From Bdellovibrionaceae bacterium UBA3535 (GTDB lineage: Bacteria > Bdellovibrionota > Bdellovibrionia > Bdellovibrionales > UBA840): 29,415 bases of DNA. The translations under genes and the position numbers were made by a program. The stretch covers positions 1-29,415 of the forward strand of contig DFOS01000016.1 of assembly GCA_002376845.1 (NCBI GenBank), given 5' to 3'. The notes beneath the pieces were generated by a model. It saw only the letters and a program-made list of their open reading frames with translations. It was not told where the DNA came from and did no database searches. Shown piece after piece: positions 1-7,227 of this stretch (positions are counted from its first letter, which is position 1; each line of letters begins with the position of its first letter).

Positions 1-307
1 GGGTTTTCACTAACTCATCATAAACTACCTTGGTTCGATGCAGAATATTACGCATTAAAAATTCATTCTGACCAAAAGAATTGTTTAATACTTGCTCCAT
101 CATCGAGGCTAGATAAGCTTCCTTATCTCCCAGCGGAACATCTTCTACATAATTTAAACCGCGCTCTAAATCCGTCTTAGCATTATGTAAATAACCCCTT
201 ACCTCTTCTAGTCTTGAGGAATCAATCTCACTATTTACCCCCTCTCCTTGCTCGGCCAGTAGATATAACGGGAAACTTAATAGTATACCTAGTATTAGAT
301 GTTTCAT
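1..307 (-). CDS. Secreted protein of unknown function, C-terminus cut by window edge
   Basis: The reading frame starts with ATG at 305-307 and stays open to the left edge, so only the first 102 codons are visible. Residues 1-18 (MKHLILGILLSFPLYLLA) are a typical Sec signal peptide. The mature part begins EQGEG and is acidic and helical-looking, with no cysteine and no motif I recognise. An AGGTGA-like ribosome site lies about 10 bases upstream. It is the last visible gene of a minus-strand operon headed by the TIGR02147-type regulator and lies 12 bases after the preceding gene. That it is exported is a firm reading of the N-terminus; its role is unknown. Confidence 0.7.
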   Translation of the reverse strand, partial: MKHLILGILLSFPLYLLAEQGEGVNSEIDSSRLEEVRGYLHNAKTDLERGLNYVEDVPLGDKEAYLASMMEQVLNNSFGQNEFLMRNILHRTKVVYDELVKT

Positions 308-319
308 TTTTACTTACCC

Positions 320-1132
320 TCACCTTTGTTTTAATATTACAACTGGACTTGATTTACCCTCAGGGTGAAAAGAAGAAAGTATTACCTTTTTATCCCTACG
401 ATCCCATATCTCTACTGCTACTCCCGCCACTTCGCTCTCTACTACTGCATCAAAAGTATTTTTTACTGTTTCTTTTCTTAAAACCAAAAGTCCACTGAGC
501 TCAAAAAGGCTAAAGTAATTTCCATTGGCAATATTTAAATCGCGAATATCTAAAACCATATTAGCCGATTCCCTCGAATGAATATTAAAAGTTGCATGGT
601 TGTCAGCTCCATTAAAAACACGTTTGTCATTATAATAGCCGCTTGGTGCTTTAAGAGAAATTTGTATATCATCCGATACACGATCAAATTCGTAGCTTTC
701 TTTTAAAGTTGACGATCCGTTGCCATTTAGACGCATTAGCGCCTTGTTTCCTCTCAAGCTCAATTCTAAAGTTTGTTTGATTTCATCTTTTAAATAGCTT
801 TCTAAATGCTCTTGGCTTTTATTTAATCCCACACTTACTAAACCTATTCTATTAGGGCTAATCAACTCCGCTTCAAAAACCTGCCCCATCTCTCTGTCAT
901 CCGATAGCAAAAAGATATTAAAGCGCCCACTTGGATGGCCGTATTCCATAATATTATATACTAATAAATAGGCTGTCTTTCCCGACCCTACTCCTTCTCC
1001 CTTAAAAGCTCCACTTAGCTCATAAAGATCTTGTGGAATGTTTTCGTTTCTTTCTTTTAAGACATCCCAGTCCACCGCATACAGTGGGCTGGTGATGCAT
1101 ACTAGAAGTATTGTTAAAAGTATTGTTTTCAT
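320..1132 (-). CDS. Secreted protein of unknown function
   Basis: I place the start at ATG 1130-1132 rather than the frame's upstream codon at 1210. This ATG opens a clear signal peptide (MKTILLTILLVCITSPLYA) and has an AAGAGAGG ribosome site just upstream, and the longer version would overlap the preceding gene. The mature protein of about 250 residues begins VDWDVLKER and looks beta-rich in its second half, with repeated short hydrophobic-polar alternation. I see no catalytic motif and no lipobox. It sits between two other exported proteins in the operon, so a joint envelope or extracellular role is a reasonable guess. I do not recognise the family. Confidence 0.75.
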   Translation of the reverse strand: MKTILLTILLVCITSPLYAVDWDVLKERNENIPQDLYELSGAFKGEGVGSGKTAYLLVYNIMEYGHPSGRFNIFLLSDDREMGQVFEAELISPNRIGLVSVGLNKSQEHLESYLKDEIKQTLELSLRGNKALMRLNGNGSSTLKESYEFDRVSDDIQISLKAPSGYYNDKRVFNGADNHATFNIHSRESANMVLDIRDLNIANGNYFSLFELSGLLVLRKETVKNTFDAVVESEVAGVAVEIWDRRDKKVILSSFHPEGKSSPVVILKQR

Positions 1133-1160
1133 ATATGCCTCTCTTAATTTGGTTGAAATT

Positions 1161-2045
1161 CTATCTACCACAACGGTATCTTGGTACTTTGTATTCATAA
1201 TTAAAACCATTTAACCAATCGCTTACATCACTAATGGTATATCTTGCATTTCTAACCGCTCGGCTTAAAATTCGAGGATGTGGGTTTTGGTTTAATGTTT
1301 GAATCAAATAATCCCTTTCTCCTAATAAATCTGCTACGGGGTGATAAAAGTAACGTCGGAAATCATCGTTTTTTAAGTCTTCAGCCACATAACCTAAAGT
1401 TTGAATTTGCACCTGTACTTCATAAATATCTTTGTATAAAGACATGGGGAAATCTCTGTTAATACTTTTACCCGTAACTAAATCTAAAAGCTCGGCTGCC
1501 GCAATACGGTAATCTGTTACAAAAGCACGCCACCAGTTTCGATTACCATAATAATGACAACGGTTTCGCCGGTAAGGAATATAGTAATCTAGATCTAGCG
1601 GAATAATTCTTTCTGTAATATGTTGGTAGTAAACAGCTAAAAATACTGTCGCCACCTCATCTTGACGAATCAAGCAATTCGCTTCACTTGTTTGCTGACA
1701 GCCATTTTTAAATGCATCGTTATAATTTAAACCCCTTTGAAGAGCTGTTAATGTTAAGGGCTTATAGCTTGCCTCATTTCTCAAAAGCATGACCGCTTCT
1801 TTTAAACCATTTTTTAGAGCCGTTCTAGCCGCCGGAATATTACCCACTTCCCTATGATTTAAAGCCTCTCTTTGTTTTAACAAAAGAATTCGTTCTACAC
1901 TTTGATAGCAATCACGGTAAGAATGACAACTTGCATGTAAGGTATAGTTGCCACCGTTACCGCCTTCTACACCGCCGTAGCCGCCTTGGGCCTGCAATTG
2001 TGGGCTTAATAATAAGGCCATTAGCAATATACTTGTTTTTTTCAT
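1161..2045 (-). CDS. Secreted protein with glycine-rich N-terminus, unknown function
   Basis: 294 residues. Residues 1-19 (MKKTSILLMALLLSPQLQA) form a signal peptide. The mature protein opens with a short Gly/Tyr/Asn-rich stretch (QGGYGGVEGGNGGNY), then has cysteines in HASCHSYRDC and further pairs (NGCQQTSEANC, RNRCHYY) suggesting disulfides after export. The rest looks alpha-helical. The start ATG overlaps the stop of the upstream regulator gene by four bases (ATGA) and has a strong AAGGAGA site, so the two are translationally coupled. Coupling to a TIGR02147-type gene suggests its expression is tied to that regulator. No family recognised. Confidence 0.8.
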   Translation of the reverse strand: MKKTSILLMALLLSPQLQAQGGYGGVEGGNGGNYTLHASCHSYRDCYQSVERILLLKQREALNHREVGNIPAARTALKNGLKEAVMLLRNEASYKPLTLTALQRGLNYNDAFKNGCQQTSEANCLIRQDEVATVFLAVYYQHITERIIPLDLDYYIPYRRNRCHYYGNRNWWRAFVTDYRIAAAELLDLVTGKSINRDFPMSLYKDIYEVQVQIQTLGYVAEDLKNDDFRRYFYHPVADLLGERDYLIQTLNQNPHPRILSRAVRNARYTISDVSDWLNGFNYEYKVPRYRCGR

Positions 2046-2998
2046 TTCTTCTCCTTAGTTTTACTATCTATTTTTTGGGTTAATTGAATTAATTGGTTAT
2101 TCCACTGCAAAAGAGCATTTTTATTGGGCTCCGCTTGCGAATATTTTTGGTTCAGGTGACGCACAAAATCTTTTATTTCATTTATAATTTGGCTGTAATT
2201 ATCATTATTTATAGCAATACTAAGCGATCGCAGATCTCTTTGCGAAATATCGCGCACCTCAATTCTCGATTTGGCCATATCCATCATACTTTTGTAGTAG
2301 GTTTGAATCGCTTGGCTTGCGACTTCACTTTCAAAACGAATATTTTCTACCTTTTGTTTGTATCTTGCGCTTTTTTCATCCCAATTAATGATTTCTAATT
2401 TTTGTAGAACTCGAATCCCTTCTTTAATTTCTTTTAAAGAAACCGCCCCCCTAAAGTGTTGTTGAATTATTTTGGGGTCACTAGAGGCATAATTTAGGGC
2501 AAAGTACTCATATAATGGTAGATAAAACCAAGATTGAAAGACCTCATACTGGGCTTCATTAATATCAAAATAAGAGTTCTTTTTGCTTTTCCCGATAGAA
2601 CGTAGTTTTTCAAAATAGTATTTTTTTACCAAAGGGTCCTTGGTTTGATCGTAATTTACAAGGTATTCAAAATAAATGGCTGATTCGTTATCAAAATCTA
2701 GGGCTACACTAATTTTAGGTAATATTGCTTTGGTTATATTTCTTTCACCGTCGATAATTCTTTTTAAATAATTTCTTGTTCCGATTTTGGCTTTTCTAGC
2801 AAAACTTCCATAAGAAAAACTGGAATTGCTATTCTTTTTGTATTGATAATAATCTTTTAAATATTTTCTATAATCAATATAAGAGAAAACACTAGGAGCA
2901 GTGGGTAACTCGCAAGATGAACCAGAAGAAACAACATTTGGGGAAATATTGTTTTCAGGGATGCCAGGTATAGGGAGGTTTTCTTCTTTAGTTTTCAT
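2042..2998 (-). CDS. TIGR02147/DUF4423-family putative regulator
   Basis: 318 residues, cytoplasmic. After a low-complexity, proline/serine-rich N-terminal tail (about 1-35), residues 36-100 carry the family signature: FSYIDYRKYLKDYY, then a helix-turn-helix-like stretch around FSYGSFARKAKIGTRNYLKR and IIDGERNIT. The rest is the helical DUF4423-like region ending in KIDSKTKEKK. Proteins of this family are expanded in Bdellovibrio and Fibrobacter and are presumed DNA-binding regulators, often beside secreted proteins. An AAGG site lies upstream of the ATG. It is first in an operon with at least three exported proteins and overlaps the next gene by four bases. The target genes are not known; control of its own operon is my inference. 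Confidence 0.85.
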   Translation of the reverse strand: MKTKEENLPIPGIPENNISPNVVSSGSSCELPTAPSVFSYIDYRKYLKDYYQYKKNSNSSFSYGSFARKAKIGTRNYLKRIIDGERNITKAILPKISVALDFDNESAIYFEYLVNYDQTKDPLVKKYYFEKLRSIGKSKKNSYFDINEAQYEVFQSWFYLPLYEYFALNYASSDPKIIQQHFRGAVSLKEIKEGIRVLQKLEIINWDEKSARYKQKVENIRFESEVASQAIQTYYKSMMDMAKSRIEVRDISQRDLRSLSIAINNDNYSQIINEIKDFVRHLNQKYSQAEPNKNALLQWNNQLIQLTQKIDSKTKEKK

Positions 2999-3102
2999 CT
3001 TTATTTACCTTGCTCCTTTCCGCCTGTGCTCAAGACTTGAAGAGCATATAGCCTGATTGTTTCCAAAACTTGTAGTGTAAATAATATAATTGTAGTTTTT
3101 GT

Positions 3103-3136
3103 GTTCCATTTTTTGGGAACGCCTAAGCTATATACC
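3103..3136 (+). promoter_or_regulatory. Candidate promoter abutting the 3143 start, with short inverted repeat
   Basis: A -10-like TATATA (3129-3134) lies only eight bases before the ATG at 3143, and there is no Shine-Dalgarno sequence. A short inverted repeat, GTTCC (3103-3107) and GGAAC (3116-3120), sits where a -35 element or operator would lie. The arms are only five base pairs, so this is weak. No good -35 hexamer is visible at 16-18 bases. If the -10 is real, the transcript would begin at or next to the start codon. Confidence 0.35.
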
Positions 3137-3142
3137 TAAAAC

Positions 3143-4204
3143 ATGATGAATGTACTTTTGCTTTTCATATTTCATTTATACGCTTTTGATACCGACCCCC
3201 TGTGCCCTGAACTTTCTTATGAAAACTTCACTCATACATCTATAGTGAATACTAGAGAGCAAAAATTTATTTTATCTTGGGATGATAAGAAGTTAGCTCG
3301 CCCCTATATTGTTGATATCCCCAGTCACTACCAAAATATATTTTTTGATTTTATTAGAAAAATAAAAAAAACTGAGTTTCAAAGGCTACTGCCAAATAAA
3401 TTGCGAATTATTTATTACAAAGAAAAAATCCCAAAGGCTCATAATGCCAATATACTATTTTGCAAATACTACCAAAAAGAAAATGAATTTGTCTTAGTGG
3501 TAGACAAAAATACAGTGGAGAACCCAGAACTCTTCTCTCGCTTATTAGCTCACGAAAGCTTTCACTATTTTTCTTATATACTGAAAACAGACTTTCCGAA
3601 TTGGCTAGAAGAAGGCTTAGCAGTTTATTTTCAAGAAAAACTATATAATATTCGTCCATATAGTTTAATTAATGCCCACTTAAACCATAGTCCCTGGCTA
3701 TCTTTTAAACATGAAAACCTAGAGGGTGAGCTTAAAAACAGTCAGTCTTTTTACGGCCAAGTTCTACTTTATTTACATTTTATCGATAAAAATATCAGTG
3801 GAGACGCAATTTCAAGCTTAGTTTTTTCTGATTCTAATTGGCGAGATGCACTGGAAGCCTATTTTAAAGTTAAGTGGGATACTTTCGAAGAAAGCTTTAT
3901 TGATTTTCAAATTGCCAAGTACATCCGTAAACGAGATGATTATGTCCTAAATGCCAACGAAGATTTTATTTACCGTTATACTATTTTAGACAGTACGTAT
4001 ATGCATATTAAAAATAATATGGAGCCTATAGATTTTGACCCCGGGCCATTATCAGCTTTTATCCCAAAAGATTGGACAATTTATCAAAATCGCGAGGGCT
4101 ATCTTATTCATTGGATCGAAAAGAAGGACTTTTACCCTATTCGCGTTTCTGATTCGCCTATAGATAATGACGAAGCCTTTCCTTTGATGATTCGTTTAAA
4201 GTAA
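3143..4204 (+). CDS. Secreted peptidase-MA-like zinc metallopeptidase
   Basis: 353 residues with a short signal peptide (MMNVLLLFIFHLYA). The catalytic core is HESFH at 137-141, the HExxH zinc motif, followed 11 residues later by FPNWLEEGLAVYFQ at 151-164. The W-EEGLA-Y pattern with its glutamate (156/157) is the usual third-ligand segment of the peptidase MA-like (gluzincin) superfamily. The C-terminal half (about 200-353) has no motif I recognise. It stands alone on the plus strand, divergent from the regulator operon. It should be an exported zinc hydrolase; whether it cuts envelope or external proteins cannot be told from sequence. Confidence 0.8.
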   Translation: MMNVLLLFIFHLYAFDTDPLCPELSYENFTHTSIVNTREQKFILSWDDKKLARPYIVDIPSHYQNIFFDFIRKIKKTEFQRLLPNKLRIIYYKEKIPKAHNANILFCKYYQKENEFVLVVDKNTVENPELFSRLLAHESFHYFSYILKTDFPNWLEEGLAVYFQEKLYNIRPYSLINAHLNHSPWLSFKHENLEGELKNSQSFYGQVLLYLHFIDKNISGDAISSLVFSDSNWRDALEAYFKVKWDTFEESFIDFQIAKYIRKRDDYVLNANEDFIYRYTILDSTYMHIKNNMEPIDFDPGPLSAFIPKDWTIYQNREGYLIHWIEKKDFYPIRVSDSPIDNDEAFPLMIRLK

Positions 4205-4245
4205 GGCTAAAGTAGTACCCCAAAAGCACCTACATTTAATTTATT

Positions 4246-4371
4246 TGGCGGAGAGAGATTGCTTCGGGCATTCCTGCCCTCGCCCCTAAAGGGGCTCTTA
4301 CGCTTGCAGCTCCAGAGCTCAAAAATAGCATCCATGCTATTTTTGTCGAACTCGGAGTATTGTTCCAATCC
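4246..4371 (-). repeat. tRNA-Ser 3'-end remnant split in its T-loop by a hairpin-rich insert (copy A)
   Basis: Read on the minus strand, 4346-4355 supplies a T-stem/T-loop start (GAGTTCGA) and 4246-4260 supplies the matching T-loop end, acceptor strand and CCA (AATCTCTCTCCGCCA). They are separated by about 85 bases (4261-4345). Removing the insert restores the canonical T-loop join GAYTCGAAC seen in the intact tRNA-Ser next door. The insert contains three hairpins: GGGCA/TGCCC (4266-4279), GCCCCT/AGGGGC (4282-4295), and an 11-bp AT-rich stem (4321-4331 with 4334-4344). No 5' half of a tRNA precedes it, so it is not a complete tRNA gene. A TTCCAATCC block (4363-4371) is also shared with the second copy at the right edge of the window. 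Confidence 0.7.
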
Positions 4372-4380
4372 AACTAACAA

Positions 4381-4410
4381 AAAATAAAAAAGGCCAGCTT
4401 TTGCTGACCT
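4381..4410 (-). terminator. Rho-independent terminator of tRNA-Ser
   Basis: Directly after the CCA end on the minus strand, AGGTCAGC and GCTGGCCT form a stem closed by an AAAA loop (4391-4410). It is followed by a run of Ts broken by a single A. Spacing and strand fit termination of the tRNA transcript. Confidence 0.85.
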
Positions 4411-4418
4411 TTTTTATT

Positions 4419-4509
4419 TGGCGGAGAGAGAGAGATTCGAACTCTCGATACGCTATTAACGTATACACGCGTTCCAGGCGTGCGCATTCAACCACTCTGC
4501 CACCTCTCC
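4419..4509 (-). tRNA. tRNA-Ser (anticodon GGA)
   Basis: The minus strand folds as a full class II cloverleaf. The acceptor is GGAGAGG with TCTCTCC (one G-T), followed by discriminator G and an encoded CCA (4419-4421). The anticodon stem is CACGC/GCGTG around loop CTGGAAC, giving anticodon GGA, which reads UCC and UCU. A long variable arm closes with ATACG/CGTAT. The T arm is GAGAG-TTCGAAT-CTCTC. The length of 91 bases fits serine tRNAs. It is followed at once by a terminator. It lies about 90 bases downstream of the 4599-6533 gene on the same strand; I see no convincing dedicated promoter. Confidence 0.97.
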
Positions 4510-4598
4510 GTTGGTTGATATTTAAATGATTCCAAGGATTTAACACTCCTTCTCAAACCTGTAAAGTTCAAAAAGCAGGCGTTTTAACTGTTTTTATT

Positions 4599-6533
4599 CT
4601 ACTGCCAACAGTCTTTAAAGGCCGCTTTTTGCCCTCTTTGCTCAAGCGCAAGATCACAAACCTCAGGAATCTCGCCTTGTTGCAAATATTGCATGTGGAG
4701 GAGGCGATAAATTTTAGAAGAATGCGTGTCCTCTTCATCATGATTTCGAAGATCCAGTTTTTCATATCCATTCGTCTCAATGTGCTTTCTAGCGTAACAA
4801 GACGTATTTAACTGCGTAGTTTTTGCTGCAATTAAATCCGCAAAATCCTCGGATTGATACAAAAAGCCGTCCTTCGTGGTAAGACTACTTTTTTCCTGCT
4901 CGCTTAAATACGAGTGATTATTCTTAAGACATGCATTTACTTTGTTTACTTTCTTCTTGGTGGTTTCGCTGACCTTACCATGCTCAAAATGATAATTCAG
5001 TAGGTGGCCCATTTCATGAAAAATAATACCTCTTGCCTCTTGGGGAAATCGAATGGTCATGGGCCCAATAAGAAATCTACTACTTTTACCCAAAGCGCTA
5101 TCAGGTATAATATTGGTAGTTATGTCCTCACAATAATCTTTTATTGAACTCAAAACTACTTCCTCAGGCTCGTCCTCCGCAAGATCTACAGAAGATAAAT
5201 ATAGCGCTGACATAAATGCTTGTTCATCCACTGAGTATTCAGTTTTACTGGCAATCCACTCATGCTCATAGGTTTGTATTAAACCATTCACAAACTCTTT
5301 GATTCTTTGCTCTCTACTTTTGGTTTTGGCTGCTTGCCACTCCATATCCATTCGCTTATTCAATTCAGAAAATGACTCGCTCGAAACCTTATTTTTAATG
5401 GTCTTTTTTAACTGGTCCTTTATACCCTTCAGATTAAAATTATCTACTTCTTCACGGCTAGGATATTCCATCAATATGGCAAAAGCAGTCTCACATTCAG
5501 AGCTATGATAATCACGCCCATGTTCCGACAAACTAGAATGAGCATTATGAGAAAATTTCTCTACTTTTTTTAATAAATCAATCTTATCGGCACTAACAAG
5601 CTCAGAAATTTTTATCGTAGATTGCTGACTAGCCTTAATGGCATCATTATCTTTTAAAGCATGCAGCAATATACTCGACAAAGCACCATTAGAAACTATA
5701 TCATTATAGGTTTTTTCGTCTAATTTTTCTATTGTTGCGGCAACATCTAAATACTCTTCTCTTAATATTTCCTTAAATAAAGATTCTTTTTTGATTAAAG
5801 ATAGGCCCTCTGTATTTGCTATTTGAAGCACATTATTTTTTGCTGTATGCAAGGCTCTTTCTATGACCTCCTCTAGGTCCTTAGAACTGTAAAGAGCTAT
5901 TTTGTCATAATCCAAAATACCTCTATAATAACTAACTAGTGTCACAATAGTATCTGCTATAACGCTCGCTTTATTTTTATCTTTATCGGACAAGTCTCTA
6001 CGAAGAGCCTCTTCATTCACGGCGATATCATCATTTGCATCTATACTAATATAATCACCGATGCTTTCGGGCATCGCCCGCATTGCATAAAAATATCGAA
6101 TAAAAGCAATTTGGTTTTTATTACGAATGGTATCATCCCTTTTTATACTCTGAAAAACACTGGATACCGACCTCTTCTCCTCTGCTGCCAATAATAGAGC
6201 AATTTGATTAATTAATGGCTGTACCTGTTCTTTGTATATTTTATCTTTATGAACATCTCTTCGATAGGCATTCAGATATATTTTTTCATAAGAATACTCT
6301 TCGTTAGGGCATATCTGTTCCACACATTGCTGCATATAACCTTTGTCCTCAGCAATTGCCCCAGCCGCCACCTCGCAGTCTAAACACTCATGCTCTTCGT
6401 TGCTTAAATTTTTCTGCCCTTGTTTATTAAAGCCCTCGATATAATTTATTATTTGCTTTACCCATCCCGTAAAAGCATAGGATTTCTGCTGGTAAGCCAT
6501 AATAATACTTATGATGATTATATATCGCCACAT
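4599..6533 (-). CDS. Large secreted HExxH metallopeptidase-like protein
   Basis: 644 residues. Residues 1-21 (MWRYIIIISIIMAYQQKSYAF) look like a signal peptide. A CLDC pair and further cysteines (near 48-75) suggest disulfides in the exported protein. The long central part is mostly helical and acidic. Near the C-terminus HEMGH (506-510) is a zinc HExxH motif, followed about 52 residues later by SEDFADLIA (E562, D566). The pairing HExGH...EDxAD resembles the gluzincin-type arrangement in which the later acidic residue completes the zinc site (as in DUF4344-like proteins). Its start overlaps the end of the small upstream gene by 16 bases and has no good ribosome site, so translation is probably coupled. 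The peptidase call is moderate; the substrate is unknown. Confidence 0.7.
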   Translation of the reverse strand: MWRYIIIISIIMAYQQKSYAFTGWVKQIINYIEGFNKQGQKNLSNEEHECLDCEVAAGAIAEDKGYMQQCVEQICPNEEYSYEKIYLNAYRRDVHKDKIYKEQVQPLINQIALLLAAEEKRSVSSVFQSIKRDDTIRNKNQIAFIRYFYAMRAMPESIGDYISIDANDDIAVNEEALRRDLSDKDKNKASVIADTIVTLVSYYRGILDYDKIALYSSKDLEEVIERALHTAKNNVLQIANTEGLSLIKKESLFKEILREEYLDVAATIEKLDEKTYNDIVSNGALSSILLHALKDNDAIKASQQSTIKISELVSADKIDLLKKVEKFSHNAHSSLSEHGRDYHSSECETAFAILMEYPSREEVDNFNLKGIKDQLKKTIKNKVSSESFSELNKRMDMEWQAAKTKSREQRIKEFVNGLIQTYEHEWIASKTEYSVDEQAFMSALYLSSVDLAEDEPEEVVLSSIKDYCEDITTNIIPDSALGKSSRFLIGPMTIRFPQEARGIIFHEMGHLLNYHFEHGKVSETTKKKVNKVNACLKNNHSYLSEQEKSSLTTKDGFLYQSEDFADLIAAKTTQLNTSCYARKHIETNGYEKLDLRNHDEEDTHSSKIYRLLHMQYLQQGEIPEVCDLALEQRGQKAAFKDCWQ

Positions 6534-6892
6534 TTTTGATAAATCTTTCGAAAGAGTATATGAACTTTTTTAGGGTATCGGTAAAGATACATACGTGATG
6601 AGTTTAAATAACTAAAATAGCGCTTTTCCTGGCTGGCAATTTTAACAGTGGCAAGGGAGCGGAGCGTGCTTTTTTTTGCGCCTTTTTGGGCACTTCTCAG
6701 TATTTTCTGCCAATCTTTTTCAATTAATTTTTTATTACACTTACTTATATTTACTTGCTTAGAATAATAAGCAGATCTGTAGGAAAAATAATCCTCCGTT
6801 TTCTCTACTGTATAGCTTGAATCATGTGATTTAAAACTTATTTGCTCGGCATTTGCAAAATGCCCTATAAAAATCCCCAGTAATATCAACAT
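6518..6892 (-). CDS. Small secreted protein of unknown function
   Basis: I choose ATG 6890-6892 because it opens a signal peptide (MLILLGIFIGHFANA) and sits six bases after a near-consensus -10 box. The longer frame from 6949 would place 19 polar residues before the signal. The mature protein is about 110 residues, very basic (many Lys, Arg) with several tyrosines and two cysteines (SKCNKK and QKCGDI) that could form one disulfide. No family recognised. It overlaps the following metallopeptidase gene by 16 bases, so the two proteins are probably made together; a chaperone or inhibitor role toward the peptidase is possible but speculative. Confidence 0.7.
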   Translation of the reverse strand: MLILLGIFIGHFANAEQISFKSHDSSYTVEKTEDYFSYRSAYYSKQVNISKCNKKLIEKDWQKILRSAQKGAKKSTLRSLATVKIASQEKRYFSYLNSSRMYLYRYPKKVHILFRKIYQKCGDI

Positions 6893-6898
6893 TATTCT

Positions 6899-6927
6899 AT
6901 TATATATAGATGCGAAATGCTCGTCAG
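6899..6927 (-). promoter_or_regulatory. Strong sigma70-like promoter, predicted leaderless start
   Basis: On the minus strand CTGACG (-35, 6922-6927) and TATAAT (-10, 6899-6904) are separated by exactly 17 bases. The -10 is a perfect consensus and the ATG at 6892 follows after six bases, so the transcript should begin at or within a base or two of the start codon. No Shine-Dalgarno sequence is present. Confidence 0.7.
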
Positions 6928-7191
6928 TAGCTGCAGGACATTTGCTCAAAGCAATTGGACAAAGGTCTCAGATCAAAGGACTTGGTCAGATGGAAAATCA
7001 GGCCTTTGTGCATTTACCAAAAGACTGTGTAAAATAGTAAACTCGAAGCTCTAGTAAAAATACATGGCATAAATACAACGCCATTATGATCCATACCCAC
7101 ATAAGGATTATTAATATTATCTAGTTTTAGAGGGCATTTTTTTAAAAGAATTATATTCTCTGTCCTGATTCTAGCCAATCTCCCTATTTTT

Positions 7192-7223
7192 GAGGAAGCT
7201 TGCATCAAGCCTCTTGGGGGGGG
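7192..7223 (+). promoter_or_regulatory. Leader hairpin and G8 ribosome site before the M48 gene
   Basis: In the 335-base gap between the divergent starts at 6892 and 7228, the side facing 7228 holds a small hairpin. It is formed by GAGG and CTTG pairing with CAAG and CCTC, with a three-base bulge (7192-7213). An uninterrupted run of eight Gs (7216-7223) follows and ends four bases before the TTG start. The G run can serve as the anti-Shine-Dalgarno partner. I find no convincing -35/-10 pair for this gene. The rest of the gap holds the opposing promoter and nothing else I can support. Confidence 0.4.
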
Positions 7224-7227
7224 ACTA

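Noticed and set aside
4261..4345. The T-loop insert considered as a self-splicing tRNA intron
   Set aside because: It is far too short for a group I or II intron, and the 5' half of the tRNA is missing, so there is nothing to splice into a tRNA.
4345..4351. GTCGAAC considered as the end of an integron attC site
   Set aside because: The attC core needs RYYYAAC; the fourth base here is G, and the motif is explained by the tRNA T-loop. No integrase or cassette genes are near.
4337..4546. 69-codon minus-strand frame spanning the tRNA-Ser gene
   Set aside because: It runs through the tRNA and its terminator, which explain the sequence.
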